Part shown: piece by piece, positions 63,934 through 64,000 of the stretch | Numbering within the stretch: position 1 is the stretch's first letter | Layout of the letters: each line of letters opens with the position of its first letter | Source: Planctomycetota bacterium | GTDB lineage: Bacteria > Planctomycetota > UBA8742 > UBA2392 | NCBI GenBank assembly: GCA_019186845.1 | Contig: JABARW010000045.1 | Coordinates: forward strand, 39,097-103,096 | Direction: 5' to 3' | Length of the DNA stretch: 64,000 nucleotides | Position numbers and translations under genes: made by a program | The notes under the pieces: generated by a model | What the model was told of the DNA's origin: nothing | Databases searched by the model: none | Seen by the model: only the letters and a program-made list of their open reading frames with translations

Positions 63934-64000
63934 CAGCGCCTCCAGGCAGGCCCCCTTTTGGGCATGGCGGCGCGGCGGTATTCCGCCGCCGCGCGCCGCC

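Overview
The window is bacterial, GC-rich and gene-dense. Large signal-peptide proteins, several Ser/Thr kinases (one fused to a receiver domain), a huge RHS/YD-repeat protein, a gingipain-like protein with FG-GAP repeats and an ECF sigma/FecR pair suggest a planctomycete or relative (Planctomycetota, moderate confidence). No rRNA or other phylogenetic marker is present to settle this.

Left chromosomal flank (1-21.7 kb): a Ser/Thr kinase cut by the window edge, an unrecognised signal-anchored protein, dtd, a transglutaminase-like lipoprotein with a thioredoxin-like tail, recJ, a 2152-residue RHS-repeat protein carrying an in-frame 69-bp tandem repeat, a trans-aconitate methyltransferase-like enzyme, a receiver-kinase fusion, a small membrane protein and a BtrH_N/DUF4872-type protein.

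Integrated island (about 21.74-54.32 kb): an intact tRNA-Arg(ACG) at 21711 is followed by foreign-looking DNA ending in a 91-bp copy of the tRNA 3' half plus its downstream hairpin (54226-54316, 87/91 identical). A tyrosine recombinase lies just inside the right end, and paired TGGTACAC boxes lie just inside both ends. Left arm of the island: a minus-strand Type I restriction-modification operon (half-size HsdS, HsdM, RhuM-like, full HsdS, HEPN-like protein, DUF2188, SIR2-like DUF4917, HAD phosphatase, HsdR, SprT-like metalloprotease). It is transcribed divergently from a small protein plus XRE-ImmA/IrrE pair. Middle: an XRE regulator with a kinase, an excisionase-like gene with two unknown genes, a RecD-like helicase with a Cys-rich N-terminus, a gene-free 1.2-kb tract that looks like structured RNA behind a consensus promoter, and two tandem J-domain-like membrane proteins. 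Right arm: a sliding-clamp-like protein, DUF932, a PD-(D/E)XK nuclease with Fe-S-type cysteines, a 56-residue membrane protein, a small Gly/Asn/His/Gln-linker protein, a lipoprotein, and a 749-residue protein with a DFDGD motif and an AVD..KHG motif. The last two motifs are the signature of double-psi-barrel RNA polymerases (YonO/QDE-1/beta-prime superfamily).

Right flank (54.7-64 kb): four co-directional genes encoding a secreted toroid-repeat protein, an ECF sigma factor, a FecR-like membrane anti-sigma candidate and a 1462-residue gingipain-like/FG-GAP protein. They read as one surface-protein regulon.

The most interesting content is the island's own information-processing module: polymerase-like protein, clamp, RecB-type nuclease, RecD-type helicase, candidate large RNA, and repeated terminator-like hairpins placed directly in front of ribosome-binding sites.
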